Origin: Amycolatopsis albispora
GTDB taxonomy: Bacteria > Actinomycetota > Actinomycetes > Mycobacteriales > Pseudonocardiaceae
DNA: 64,000 nt
NCBI RefSeq assembly: GCF_003312875.1
Contig: NZ_CP015163.1
Span: forward strand, 2,232,001 to 2,296,000
Direction: 5' to 3'
The position numbers were made by a program, and so were the translations under genes. Every line of letters begins with the position of its first letter. Positions within the stretch are counted from its first letter, which is position 1. Below the pieces are notes generated by a model, which ran no database searches, was not told the origin of the DNA, and saw only the letters and a list, made by a program, of their open reading frames with translations. This document shows positions 41,184 through 48,898 of this stretch, piece by piece.

Positions 41184-42815
41184 TCACCTCGCGAACGCGG
41201 TCAGGAACCGGTCACGGAACTCATGCATCGGCCAGACCGGCGCACCCGGTCCCGGTCGCAGGCCCGCCTCCCACCCCCACGCCGCGGCCCGGTCGAGCAG
41301 CGCCGGGTCCCGCGCGACGAGCGTGACCGGCACGTCCCAGTCGGCGCCCTCCCCGGTGACCATGGTCGAAGGCTGGTGGTCGCCGAGGAACACCAGCACC
41401 AGGTCGCCGCCGCCGTGAGTCTCCACATAGGACAGCAGCGAAGCCAGCGAGTACGCCACGCTTTCGGCGTAGGCGCCGCGGATCAGCGCCGGGTCCGACC
41501 ACATGCCCTCGACCGGCGGCCGCCCCAGCGAGTGGTAGACCGAGCCGTCACCGACCGCGGCCCAGTCGAGCACCGGCGGCGGGGGCGCCCACGGCCAATG
41601 ACTGGACACCAGGTCGATCTCCGCCATCACCGGCTGGTCGCCGTCCACCGCGCGCTCGTTGCGATGGAAGGCGGACAGGGTGAACTGGTCGGGCATCGTC
41701 ACGTACGAAGCCGACGGACCCTGGTAGCCGACGTTGCGTGCTTCGTAGTACCGGTCGTAGCCGTAGAACTCGCCCTCCGGCCAGTCCCGCGTGTGCGCCG
41801 GGACGTCGCCGACCGTGCGCCAGCCCGCCCGCTGGAACGCGCCGCCGAGGGTGAGCCGGTCGCTCGCGAGCAGGGTGTCGTAGCGCTGCTCGTTCTTGAT
41901 CCACAGCCCGGACTGCAGTGTCGAATGCGCGAGCCAGCTGCCCCCGCCGGTGGTCGGCGACGTGAGGAAGGCGCTGCGGGCGTGGAATCCGGCGGCACGC
42001 AGCCGGTCGGTGCCCGCGTCGAGCAGCGGGCCGATCCGGGCGGCCACGTCGGACCCCTGCACGGCGAACCGGCCGTAGCTCTCCACGAAGGTGAACACCA
42101 CATCCTTGCCGCGCAACGCGGTCAGCAGCTGGTCACCCGGCACCGCGGCGAACGGGTCCGGCGCGGCGGACTCCCCCGCGAACGCCTCCTGATCACGCAG
42201 ATCGGCGCGCACCTGACGCAGGTCCTCGTAGGCGAACGCGACCGCGCTGTTCGCGGCGACCGGCTCACCGGGCACAAACTGCACCCCGGTCACCGCGCAG
42301 CCGATCCACCCCGCGCCGAGCACCGAAACCACGCGGGTCGAGGTCGTCCGGTGCCCGGCCACCAGCCGTGCCAGCCGCACCGCCGACAGGGCCAGCAGCA
42401 CCACCAGCGCCAGTGCGAGCACCACGATCCCGGCCGCCGCCGCGTGCGCACCGGCCTGGCCGAGCGAAGTGACCATCAGGTCGAACGCGGGCCCGGACAG
42501 CGCCCAGTCGAACACCGGGTGGAACGGGCGGTCCAGCGCGATCCGGAAGCCGATGCCGATCAGTTTCAGCAGGGTGACCACGCCGAGCAGCGCCCCGGCG
42601 AGCACGGCGAGCACCCGCCGCGGGCGCACCGGCAGCACGAGCACCAGTGCCATCCCGGCCAGCGCTTCGACCGGGATCCGCGCGAACGCGCCCGGGGTCA
42701 GCCGGTCCGGTTCGTCCGGCACCACCAGCGCGGCGAACACCAGCAGCGCGGCCGCCACCAGCCCGGCGCGCGCGAGCAGCCGCCTCACCGGCCGGGTCGC
42801 GGATTCTTCGCTCAC
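41184..42815 (-). CDS. Membrane-bound sulfatase/phosphoglycerol transferase-like (LTA synthase fold) protein
   Basis: A 543-residue protein with about five N-terminal hydrophobic segments (LARAGLVAAALLVFAALVVP, ALAGMALVLVLPVRPRRVLA, VVLALALVVLLALSAVRLAR) followed by an extracellular sulfatase/alkaline-phosphatase domain: DVVFTFVESYGRFAVQGSDV, TTGGGSWLAHSTLQSG at the nucleophile region (Thr or Ser), VGDVPAHTRDWPEG, SSHWPWAPPP and VFLGDHQPSTMV as metal ligands. Relatives transfer phosphoglycerol or phosphoethanolamine to envelope polymers. Start GTG 42815 is inferred; it diverges from a TetR gene 111 bases away that may regulate it. Confidence 0.82.
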   Translation of the reverse strand: MSEESATRPVRRLLARAGLVAAALLVFAALVVPDEPDRLTPGAFARIPVEALAGMALVLVLPVRPRRVLAVLAGALLGVVTLLKLIGIGFRIALDRPFHPVFDWALSGPAFDLMVTSLGQAGAHAAAAGIVVLALALVVLLALSAVRLARLVAGHRTTSTRVVSVLGAGWIGCAVTGVQFVPGEPVAANSAVAFAYEDLRQVRADLRDQEAFAGESAAPDPFAAVPGDQLLTALRGKDVVFTFVESYGRFAVQGSDVAARIGPLLDAGTDRLRAAGFHARSAFLTSPTTGGGSWLAHSTLQSGLWIKNEQRYDTLLASDRLTLGGAFQRAGWRTVGDVPAHTRDWPEGEFYGYDRYYEARNVGYQGPSASYVTMPDQFTLSAFHRNERAVDGDQPVMAEIDLVSSHWPWAPPPPVLDWAAVGDGSVYHSLGRPPVEGMWSDPALIRGAYAESVAYSLASLLSYVETHGGGDLVLVFLGDHQPSTMVTGEGADWDVPVTLVARDPALLDRAAAWGWEAGLRPGPGAPVWPMHEFRDRFLTAFAR

Positions 42816-42925
42816 TGACGGGAAGTCCTTTCCGGTGGTCCTGCCGGATAGCACGGCCGGCGGGGGCCGGTGGTTCACCCGCCGCCGATGTGTACAGTCG
42901 TACGCATCGACCGGAGTGGAGTGGC

Positions 42926-43483
42926 ATGACCGCACAATCCGCACGCCGCAGGCGGTTCGACCCGGAACGGCGTGAGCGCATCATCGAAGCGGCCATCGAC
43001 GTGATCGCCGAACGCGGGGTGGCCGGCACTTCCCACCGCACCGTGGCCGAGGCCGCCGACGTGCCGCTCGGCTCGCTCACCTACCACTTCGAAAGCCTCG
43101 ACGAACTGCTGCGGCTGGCCTTCACCCGGCTCGCCGAGCGCATGCACGGCCGGTTCGACGCCGCGCTCGCCGCCATTCCCGAAGGCGGCGACGGCCGCGA
43201 GGGCGTGGTCCGGATCATCTGCGACGAGAGCCTCGGCTTCGACCGCGACCTGCTGTTGATGGTCGAGCTCTACGTGCTGGCCATTCGCAAGCCCGCCTTC
43301 CGCGAGCTGATCCAGGACTGGATGAACGCCAGCCGCCGCTCGCTGGCGCGGCACTTCCCGGCCGACTCGGCGCCCGAGATCGACGCGCTGATCGAGGGCA
43401 TGGTGCTGCACAGCCACCTGTCCACCGAGCCCTTCGACGCCGAGCGGGTGCGGCGCGCGGTCCACCGGATCACCGCCTCATGA
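42926..43483 (+). CDS. TetR family transcriptional regulator
   Basis: A 185-residue TetR regulator. The helix-turn-helix is DPERRERIIEAAIDVIAERG then TSHRTVAEAADVPLGSLTYH. The C-terminal ligand domain is helical (LLLMVELYVLAIRKPAFREL, EIDALIEGMVLHSHLSTEPF). It overlaps the following MFS gene by ATGA, so the transporter is its probable target and the pair is translationally coupled. ATG at 42926 follows GGAGTGGAGTGG. Confidence 0.9.
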   Translation: MTAQSARRRRFDPERRERIIEAAIDVIAERGVAGTSHRTVAEAADVPLGSLTYHFESLDELLRLAFTRLAERMHGRFDAALAAIPEGGDGREGVVRIICDESLGFDRDLLLMVELYVLAIRKPAFRELIQDWMNASRRSLARHFPADSAPEIDALIEGMVLHSHLSTEPFDAERVRRAVHRITAS

Positions 43484-44658
43484 GCACCCCGGAGATCCGG
43501 CGGTGGCGTGCCGCCCTGTTCGCCATGTTCCTGCTCACCGGCATCACCTTCGCCTCGTGGGTGACCAGGACACCCGCCATCCGCGACGCGGTCGGCGCGT
43601 CCACCGCGCAGCTGGGCGTGATCATCGCGGGCCTGTCGGTCGGTTCGCTGTTCGGCATCGCGGTGGCCGGGAAGCTGGTGGTGGCCAGGGGCGGCCGGTT
43701 CGTGATCGCGCTCGGCGCGGTGGCCATGGTGGGCGGGCTGCTGCTCATCGCGGCGGGCGCGGCGGCCGGCGCGGGCTGGCTGGTCTGCGGCGGGCTGGCC
43801 TTCTTCGGCCTCGGCATGGGGGCGTCGGAGGTGGCGCAGAACGTCGAAGGCGCCGAGATCGAACGCGCGCTCGGCGCCTCGGTGCTGCCCGCCATGCACG
43901 GCTGCTTCAGCATCGGCACCTTCGCCGGTGCCCTCGCCGGGATCGCGCTCAACGCGCTGGCCGTGTCGGTGGCGCTGCACGTCGGCACCTCGGCCGCGTT
44001 GATGGCGGCGGTGTCGATCTGGGCGGTGCGCGGCATTCCCGCGCACGCGCCCGCCGAGCAGGACACCGGTGGCAAGGCGGGCGCGAAGGTCTGGCGGGAA
44101 CCGCGGGTGGTGCTGATCGGCGTGATCGTGCTCGGCATGGCGCTCGCCGAAGGCTCGGCCAACGACTGGCTGCCGCTGATCACCGTGGACGGCTTCGGTG
44201 CCACGGCCACCGTCGGCTCGGTGGCCTACGCGTTGTTCGGGCTGGCGATGTCGATCGGGCGGTTCAGCGGGAGCCGCCTGCTCGCCCGGTTCGGCCGCAC
44301 CACCGCGATGCGCGGCAGCGCGGTGATCGCCACCGCCGGGGTCGCGCTGGTGGTGTTCGCCCCGGGCATCGAACTCGCCGCCGCGGGCGTGGTGCTGTGG
44401 GGGCTCGGCACCTCACTGGGCTTCCCGGTCGCGCTTTCGGCCGCCGGGGACGAACCGGACAACGCGACGGCGCGGGTCAGCGCGGTGGCCACGATCGGCT
44501 ACCTCGCCTTCCTGGTGGGACCGCCGCTGCTCGGCCTGCTCGGCGAGTACGCCGGGCTGCGCAACGCGCTGGTGGTGGTGCTGGTGATGCTGCTGGTCGC
44601 CGGTGCCTGCGCACCGGCGGTCCGGGTCAGGGATCGCGCAACAGCGTCTCGCCCTTGA
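43480..44658 (+). CDS. MFS transporter (YbjJ/FucP-like)
   Basis: A 392-residue carrier with about twelve hydrophobic segments, beginning RRWRAALFAMFLLTGITFAS and WVTRTPAIRDAVGASTAQLG. The helix 4-5 segment LAFFGLGMGASEVAQNVEGA and the late YLAFLVGPPLLGLLGEYAGL resemble YbjJ and related actinobacterial proteins of uncertain substrate. The start overlaps the TetR stop. The last 32 bases overlap the convergent membrane-protein gene. Confidence 0.86.
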   Translation: MSTPEIRRWRAALFAMFLLTGITFASWVTRTPAIRDAVGASTAQLGVIIAGLSVGSLFGIAVAGKLVVARGGRFVIALGAVAMVGGLLLIAAGAAAGAGWLVCGGLAFFGLGMGASEVAQNVEGAEIERALGASVLPAMHGCFSIGTFAGALAGIALNALAVSVALHVGTSAALMAAVSIWAVRGIPAHAPAEQDTGGKAGAKVWREPRVVLIGVIVLGMALAEGSANDWLPLITVDGFGATATVGSVAYALFGLAMSIGRFSGSRLLARFGRTTAMRGSAVIATAGVALVVFAPGIELAAAGVVLWGLGTSLGFPVALSAAGDEPDNATARVSAVATIGYLAFLVGPPLLGLLGEYAGLRNALVVVLVMLLVAGACAPAVRVRDRATASRP

Positions 44659-45271
44659 TCCACCACGCCACGCCGAACGCGAAGATGGCCAGGGATTCCA
44701 GCCACAGCACGGGTTTCAGCGCCGCCAGCTCGTCGGCGAGCCACAGTCCCTCGAGCGCGATGAGCACGAGGCAGACCAGCATGACCACGCCGCAGGTGCG
44801 GTAGACGCGGTTGCGCCAGGTCTTGCGCCGCGTCGGCTCACCGCCGGTCCTGGTGAACAGGAACAGGCTGAACACCGCCAGCGTCACGAAGAACACCGCG
44901 GCGCACACCACGTGCACGGTTTCCACCACCCGCTGGCCCGGCGTCGGATCGGGACCGGCGATCGGGAACAACGCGACCCCGATCGCCGCCACCGCGGCCA
45001 CGTCACCGCACAGGTCGTCGATCCGGTCGTGCCCGCGGTAGGAGAACAGGAAGGTGCCGACCGCGCACATCGCGCCGACAAAAACCCCGCGCATCACGCT
45101 GTGGTAGTAACCGCTGATCGACGGCAGCAGGTCACCGCCCTCGATCAGCAGCTTCCCGGCGATGAGCACCACCGGCAGCGCCAGGCCGATCACCCCGACC
45201 GCGCGCCGGAGGAACAGGTACGAGTGCACCAAGCTCAGCTGGGACGTCTGGACCGAGGCTGCCGGCTGCAT
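44627..45271 (-). CDS. Polytopic membrane protein (DUF998-like)
   Basis: A 214-residue protein with six hydrophobic segments (VGVIGLALPVVLIAGKLLIE, SVMRGVFVGAMCAVGTFLFS, VAAVAAIGVALFPIAGPDP, VVCAAVFFVTLAVFSLFLFT, VVMLVCLVLIALEGLWLADE, LESLAIFAFGVAWWIKG). The motif SISGYYHSVMRGVFVG recurs in actinobacterial membrane proteins usually labelled DUF998; I hold that label loosely. Function unknown. It converges on the MFS gene, sharing 32 coding bases. Confidence 0.75.
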   Translation of the reverse strand: MQPAASVQTSQLSLVHSYLFLRRAVGVIGLALPVVLIAGKLLIEGGDLLPSISGYYHSVMRGVFVGAMCAVGTFLFSYRGHDRIDDLCGDVAAVAAIGVALFPIAGPDPTPGQRVVETVHVVCAAVFFVTLAVFSLFLFTRTGGEPTRRKTWRNRVYRTCGVVMLVCLVLIALEGLWLADELAALKPVLWLESLAIFAFGVAWWIKGETLLRDP

Positions 45272-45349
45272 GCAGGTCAGTGAAACACCGCCGGGCGACG
45301 GTGAAGCGAAGCGAACACGAATTGTTGCGAAAGGTGACCCTGGGTGCGA

Positions 45350-46072
45350 TCAACGCGATTCGTCGAGGTCCGCCCGCCGGGCCGCCAGCGTCTCGGCCAC
45401 CTCGGTGAGCTTGACGTTGAGCGTCTGCGAAGCGCGGCGCAGGAAGGCGAAGGCGTCTTCGGCGGACAGCCCGCGCCGCTCCATCAGGATGCCCTTCGCC
45501 TGCCCGATCACGTCACGGCTGTCGATCGCCCGGCGCAGCTGGACGGCTTCGAGTTCGGCGCGGGTGACCGCCTCGGTGCGCGCGAGCGCCAGCGACGCGT
45601 GGGTCGCGAGCAGCAGCGCCACTTCCCTGGCGTCCTGGCCGAAATCGCCGTCGGATGCGCGGTAGATGTTGAGCGCGCCGGAAAGCCGCGGTGGGCGGGC
45701 GTCCGGCACGAGCGCGGTGGACAGCACGGCGTGGTACCCGTGCCTGGCCGCCGCCGGGCCGAACCGCGGCCACGGTGAGTCGGTGCCGAGGTTCACGCTG
45801 TGCGCGCACGCGGGCCCGTCGGGACGCGCGGCGTCGAGGCACGGTCCCTCGCCGGTGTCGTACTGCACCTGGTCGAGTTCGAGCGCGACCGGCGCGGTCT
45901 CGACCGGGGTGTGGAAGCGCCCGTCCGGGGAGCGCAGCGTGATCGAGACCAGCTCGGCACCGGGCACCACCCGGTACGCCGCGTCGACCACCCGCTCCAG
46001 CACCCCGGCCGTGGTCTCGGCGTCGAGCAGCACCCGGGTCAGCCGGGCGAATTCCGCGTTCTCGTCAGCCAT
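45350..46072 (-). CDS. GAF and ANTAR domain-containing RNA-binding regulator
   Basis: A 240-residue protein. Residues 20-165 form a GAF sensor domain (AELVSITLRSPDGRFHTPVE, DTGEGPCLDAARPDGPACAH, VALLLATHASLALA). Residues 180-235 form the ANTAR domain (RAIDSRDVIGQAKGILMERR, SAEDAFAFLRRASQTLNVKL), which binds paired hairpins in mRNA and prevents termination. The ligand of the GAF part is unknown. The gene lies 12 bases downstream of the patatin-like gene on the same strand. Confidence 0.92.
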   Translation of the reverse strand: MADENAEFARLTRVLLDAETTAGVLERVVDAAYRVVPGAELVSITLRSPDGRFHTPVETAPVALELDQVQYDTGEGPCLDAARPDGPACAHSVNLGTDSPWPRFGPAAARHGYHAVLSTALVPDARPPRLSGALNIYRASDGDFGQDAREVALLLATHASLALARTEAVTRAELEAVQLRRAIDSRDVIGQAKGILMERRGLSAEDAFAFLRRASQTLNVKLTEVAETLAARRADLDESR

Positions 46073-46083
46073 CACCGCCCACC

Positions 46084-46920
46084 CTATGCCCAGACCGCGC
46101 GGATGCCGTCCACCGCCGACCGCGCCTGCGTGTACCCGGCCCGTGCCGCCGCCGCCCGCGCGGCCGGGTCGAGCACGTTGCGGCCGATGGCGGCGAGCGC
46201 GGCCCGGTCCGGGCTGACCAGCGCGACCTGCGCGTGTTCCCGCAGGGCGGCGACCTGCTTGCCGACCGGCGTCATCGGGCCGATGCCGCGTGGCAGCGGC
46301 GCCAGCACCACCACCCGGTCCGCGCCGGTGGCCAGGTCCGCGTTGGAGCCCGACCGGACGCCGCCGTCGAGGTAGCGGTGGCCGTCGATGGTCACCGGCG
46401 GCCACACACCCGGCACCGCGCAGCTCGCCGCGACCGCGTGCACCAGCGGGACACCGTCGTGCCGGTCGAACGCGCGGAACCGGCCGCTGACCGCGTCCAC
46501 CGCGGTGATCAGCAGCCGCCGCTCCGGCCACTCGCGGACCGGCAGCCGTGACTCGATCACCGCGATGCGGTCCGCTTCGGACGCTTCGGTGTGCGCACGC
46601 AGGGCGATCCGGCCGATGCGGGCGCGGAACCGCCGCGGCGACGGCAGGCCGACCATGGCCAGCGCGAACCGCAGCAGCAGTCCGCGGTCCAGCGCCGCGG
46701 CCAGCTCGCCGTCGGGCGGTTCGAGCTGGGCCCGGTACCGGACGGCCGGCTCGACCCCGGCGGCGACCTGCGCGCCCACCACCGAACCGGCCGAGGTGCC
46801 GATCACCAGGTCCGCGGTGCCGAGGTCCACCCCGGCTTCGGCGAGCCCGGTCAGCATTCCCCATTCCCAGGCGATCCCGGTGATGCCACCGCCGCCGAGG
46901 ACCAGTGCGCGCTGCGTCAT
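46084..46920 (-). CDS. Patatin-like phospholipase
   Basis: A 278-residue lipid acyl hydrolase of the patatin/RssA type. The oxyanion motif is LGGGGITGIAWEWG, the nucleophile elbow VIGTSAGSVVGAQ, and the catalytic Asp is in YLDGGVRSGSNADL. There is no signal peptide. The start ATG 46920 begins right before the oxyanion strand; an upstream in-frame ATG adds an unconserved leader. It shares a short divergent promoter with the DHFR-like gene. Confidence 0.9.
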   Translation of the reverse strand: MTQRALVLGGGGITGIAWEWGMLTGLAEAGVDLGTADLVIGTSAGSVVGAQVAAGVEPAVRYRAQLEPPDGELAAALDRGLLLRFALAMVGLPSPRRFRARIGRIALRAHTEASEADRIAVIESRLPVREWPERRLLITAVDAVSGRFRAFDRHDGVPLVHAVAASCAVPGVWPPVTIDGHRYLDGGVRSGSNADLATGADRVVVLAPLPRGIGPMTPVGKQVAALREHAQVALVSPDRAALAAIGRNVLDPAARAAAARAGYTQARSAVDGIRAVWA

Positions 46921-47002
46921 CGGCCCATCATGCCCGGCACCGATGAGTTTCGCCGCGCCCCCGAGTCTCAACGGGCAGGACGACTACAGCGAGGAGATCG
47001 AC

Positions 47003-47584
47003 ATGGGCAAGGAATCCGGGGCGTTCGTGCGGTGGCACCTGACGATGTCACTGGACGGGTTCATCGCCGGGCCGGACCACCGCATGGACTGGCTGGAAAC
47101 CGGGGTGACGCTCGCGCCAGGGGTGTTCGAGCACGCCGTCGAGACCACCGGCGCGATCCTCGCCGGCCGCCGCGGCTACGACGCGGGTGTGGCGCAGGTG
47201 GGCGCGGGCAACACCGCCAAGCAGGCCTACGGCGGCGCGTGGAACGGCCCGATCTTCGTGCTGACCCACCACCCCGAGGACGCCGTGCCCGAGCCGGGGC
47301 TGACCTTCCTCAACTGCGACATCGCCGAAGCGGTCGCCATCGGGCTCGAAGCCGCGAACGGGAAGGCGCTGGAGATCTTCGGTGCCGACCTCGCCCGCCA
47401 GTGCCTCGAGCGGAACCTGATCGACGAGTTCTCCGTGCACCTGGCGCCGGTGATGCTCGGCGACGGCATCCGGCTCTACGACGTGCCCGGTGGCAAGGCC
47501 GTGCGCTGGCACCGGATCCACGACGGCGACCCCACCGAGGCGATCGACCTCCGGTTCCGGCCGGCCCCCGGTCAGGAGGACTGA
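47003..47584 (+). CDS. Dihydrofolate reductase-like (RibD C-terminal domain) protein, second copy
   Basis: A 193-residue protein with the same architecture as the one at 9097: HLTMSLDGFIAGPDHRMDWL, AILAGRRGYD, PIFVLTHHPED, EIFGADLARQCLERNLIDEF, LAPVMLGDGIRLYD. The two share the ordered motifs but differ in the central loop, so they are paralogues rather than a recent duplication. ATG 47003 follows GAGGAG. The stop overlaps the convergent kinase gene by 13 bases. Confidence 0.85.
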   Translation: MGKESGAFVRWHLTMSLDGFIAGPDHRMDWLETGVTLAPGVFEHAVETTGAILAGRRGYDAGVAQVGAGNTAKQAYGGAWNGPIFVLTHHPEDAVPEPGLTFLNCDIAEAVAIGLEAANGKALEIFGADLARQCLERNLIDEFSVHLAPVMLGDGIRLYDVPGGKAVRWHRIHDGDPTEAIDLRFRPAPGQED

Positions 47585-48846
47585 CAGGCCACCGCGGGCA
47601 GCACCGGGTTGTCGGAGTGCACCCCGGCGACCAGGCCGAAGCTGGTGCTGCCCCCGGCGGCCAGCCCCACGCCGGTCACCGTGATCTCCTCGCCGTGCTG
47701 GGCCATCCGGCCGTTCCACAGGTGGTTCACCGTGTGCCCGCCGGGTTGTGCCCATCGCACCGCCCAGCCGTCGATGGCCGCGGTGTCCACATTGCGCACG
47801 GTCACCCGGCCCTCGTAGCCACCCGGCCACGAGCCGGTCACCTCGAACCGCGCTTCACACATGCTGGGCGCGGCAACCAGGTCGGGCGTGCCGGTGACCG
47901 CGTGGTCGCCGCCCGCCGCGTACCCGGCGAGCATGCCGCCCCCGGCCAGTCCGGCGGCGGCCAGTCCGAGCACCACCGCCGCGCGCCACCGGCGGCCACC
48001 ACGGCGCACCGGCTGCCACGGGTCCGGCCCGGTCACCGGCGAAAGCACCGGCAACGCCGCCGGACGCGGCCGTGGTGGCGCCAGCTCGGCGTGCACCTGC
48101 GCCATGGTCGGGCGTTCGGCGGGGTTCCGCCGGAGCATGCGCAGCAGCAACCCGGTCAACGGCCCGCTGCGACGTGGTGGACCGATCTCACCGCCGACGA
48201 TCCGCATCAGCATCGCCGCCGTGCTCGGTTCTTTGCCGTACGGCGGTTTTCCCTCCAGCGCCGCGTAGAGCGTGGCGCCCAGGGAGTACACGTCGGAGGC
48301 CGGCGTGGCTTCCGCTCCCCCGGCGACCTCGGGCGCGAGGTAGGCGGGAGTGCCCGCGATGTACCCGGCCGCGGTCACCGTCGCCTCACCGGGCGCGTGC
48401 GAGATGCCGAAGTCGGCGATCTTCGCGGTCTGCCCCGGTCCGAGCAGGATGTTGCCCGGGGTGACGTCGCGGTGCACGATGTCCAGTTCGTGTGCCGCGG
48501 CCAGCGCCGACGCGACCTGCGCGCCGATCCCGGCCACCTGGGCCACCGGCGGCGTCCGCCCGCCCTGCAGCAGCGCCGCCAGGCTCAGCGGCACGTACTC
48601 CATGATCAGATAGGTGCCCTCGGCGGTGTCCACCACATCGTGCACGGTCACCGCGCAGGGGTGCCGCAACCTCGCCGCCACCCGCGCCTCACGCATCGCA
48701 CGGGGATCATCGATCCCCAGTCGCTTGACGGCGACCACCCGGCCCAGCCGCTCGTCACCGGCGCGCCACACCGCGCCCATCGCACCTTCGCCCACGCGGT
48801 CCGCCAGCCGGTAGCGCCCCGCGATCACCACTCCGCTGTCCGTCAC
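47572..48846 (-). CDS. Ser/Thr protein kinase with a C-terminal CBM2-like extracellular domain
   Basis: A 424-residue receptor-type kinase. Residues 9-265 are the kinase: G-loop VGEGAMGAVW, Lys in VVAVKRL, catalytic loop HRDVTPGNILL (instead of the usual HRDLKPEN), ADFGISHAPG and AYLAPEVAGG. A Pro-rich linker leads to one membrane segment at about 305-330 (AAVVLGLAAAGLAGGGMLAG). Outside, residues 340-424 look like a family 2 carbohydrate-binding module: CEARFEVTGSWPGGYEGRVT, IDGWAVRWAQPGG, LWNGRMAQHGEEITVTGVGL, GGSTSFGLVAG, ending in a Cys that could pair with the first Cys. A polysaccharide-sensing role is inferred. GTG start at 48846. Confidence 0.87.
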   Translation of the reverse strand: MTDSGVVIAGRYRLADRVGEGAMGAVWRAGDERLGRVVAVKRLGIDDPRAMREARVAARLRHPCAVTVHDVVDTAEGTYLIMEYVPLSLAALLQGGRTPPVAQVAGIGAQVASALAAAHELDIVHRDVTPGNILLGPGQTAKIADFGISHAPGEATVTAAGYIAGTPAYLAPEVAGGAEATPASDVYSLGATLYAALEGKPPYGKEPSTAAMLMRIVGGEIGPPRRSGPLTGLLLRMLRRNPAERPTMAQVHAELAPPRPRPAALPVLSPVTGPDPWQPVRRGGRRWRAAVVLGLAAAGLAGGGMLAGYAAGGDHAVTGTPDLVAAPSMCEARFEVTGSWPGGYEGRVTVRNVDTAAIDGWAVRWAQPGGHTVNHLWNGRMAQHGEEITVTGVGLAAGGSTSFGLVAGVHSDNPVLPAVACQSS

Positions 48847-48898
48847 GCCGGGCACACGGATCAACCCGAGTCGCGGTTCATTCCGATCTCGGACTTTT

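Noticed and set aside
9097..47584. The two DHFR-like genes as a recent duplication
   Set aside because: They share ordered motifs but differ across the central loop and in length, so an old family relation explains them better.
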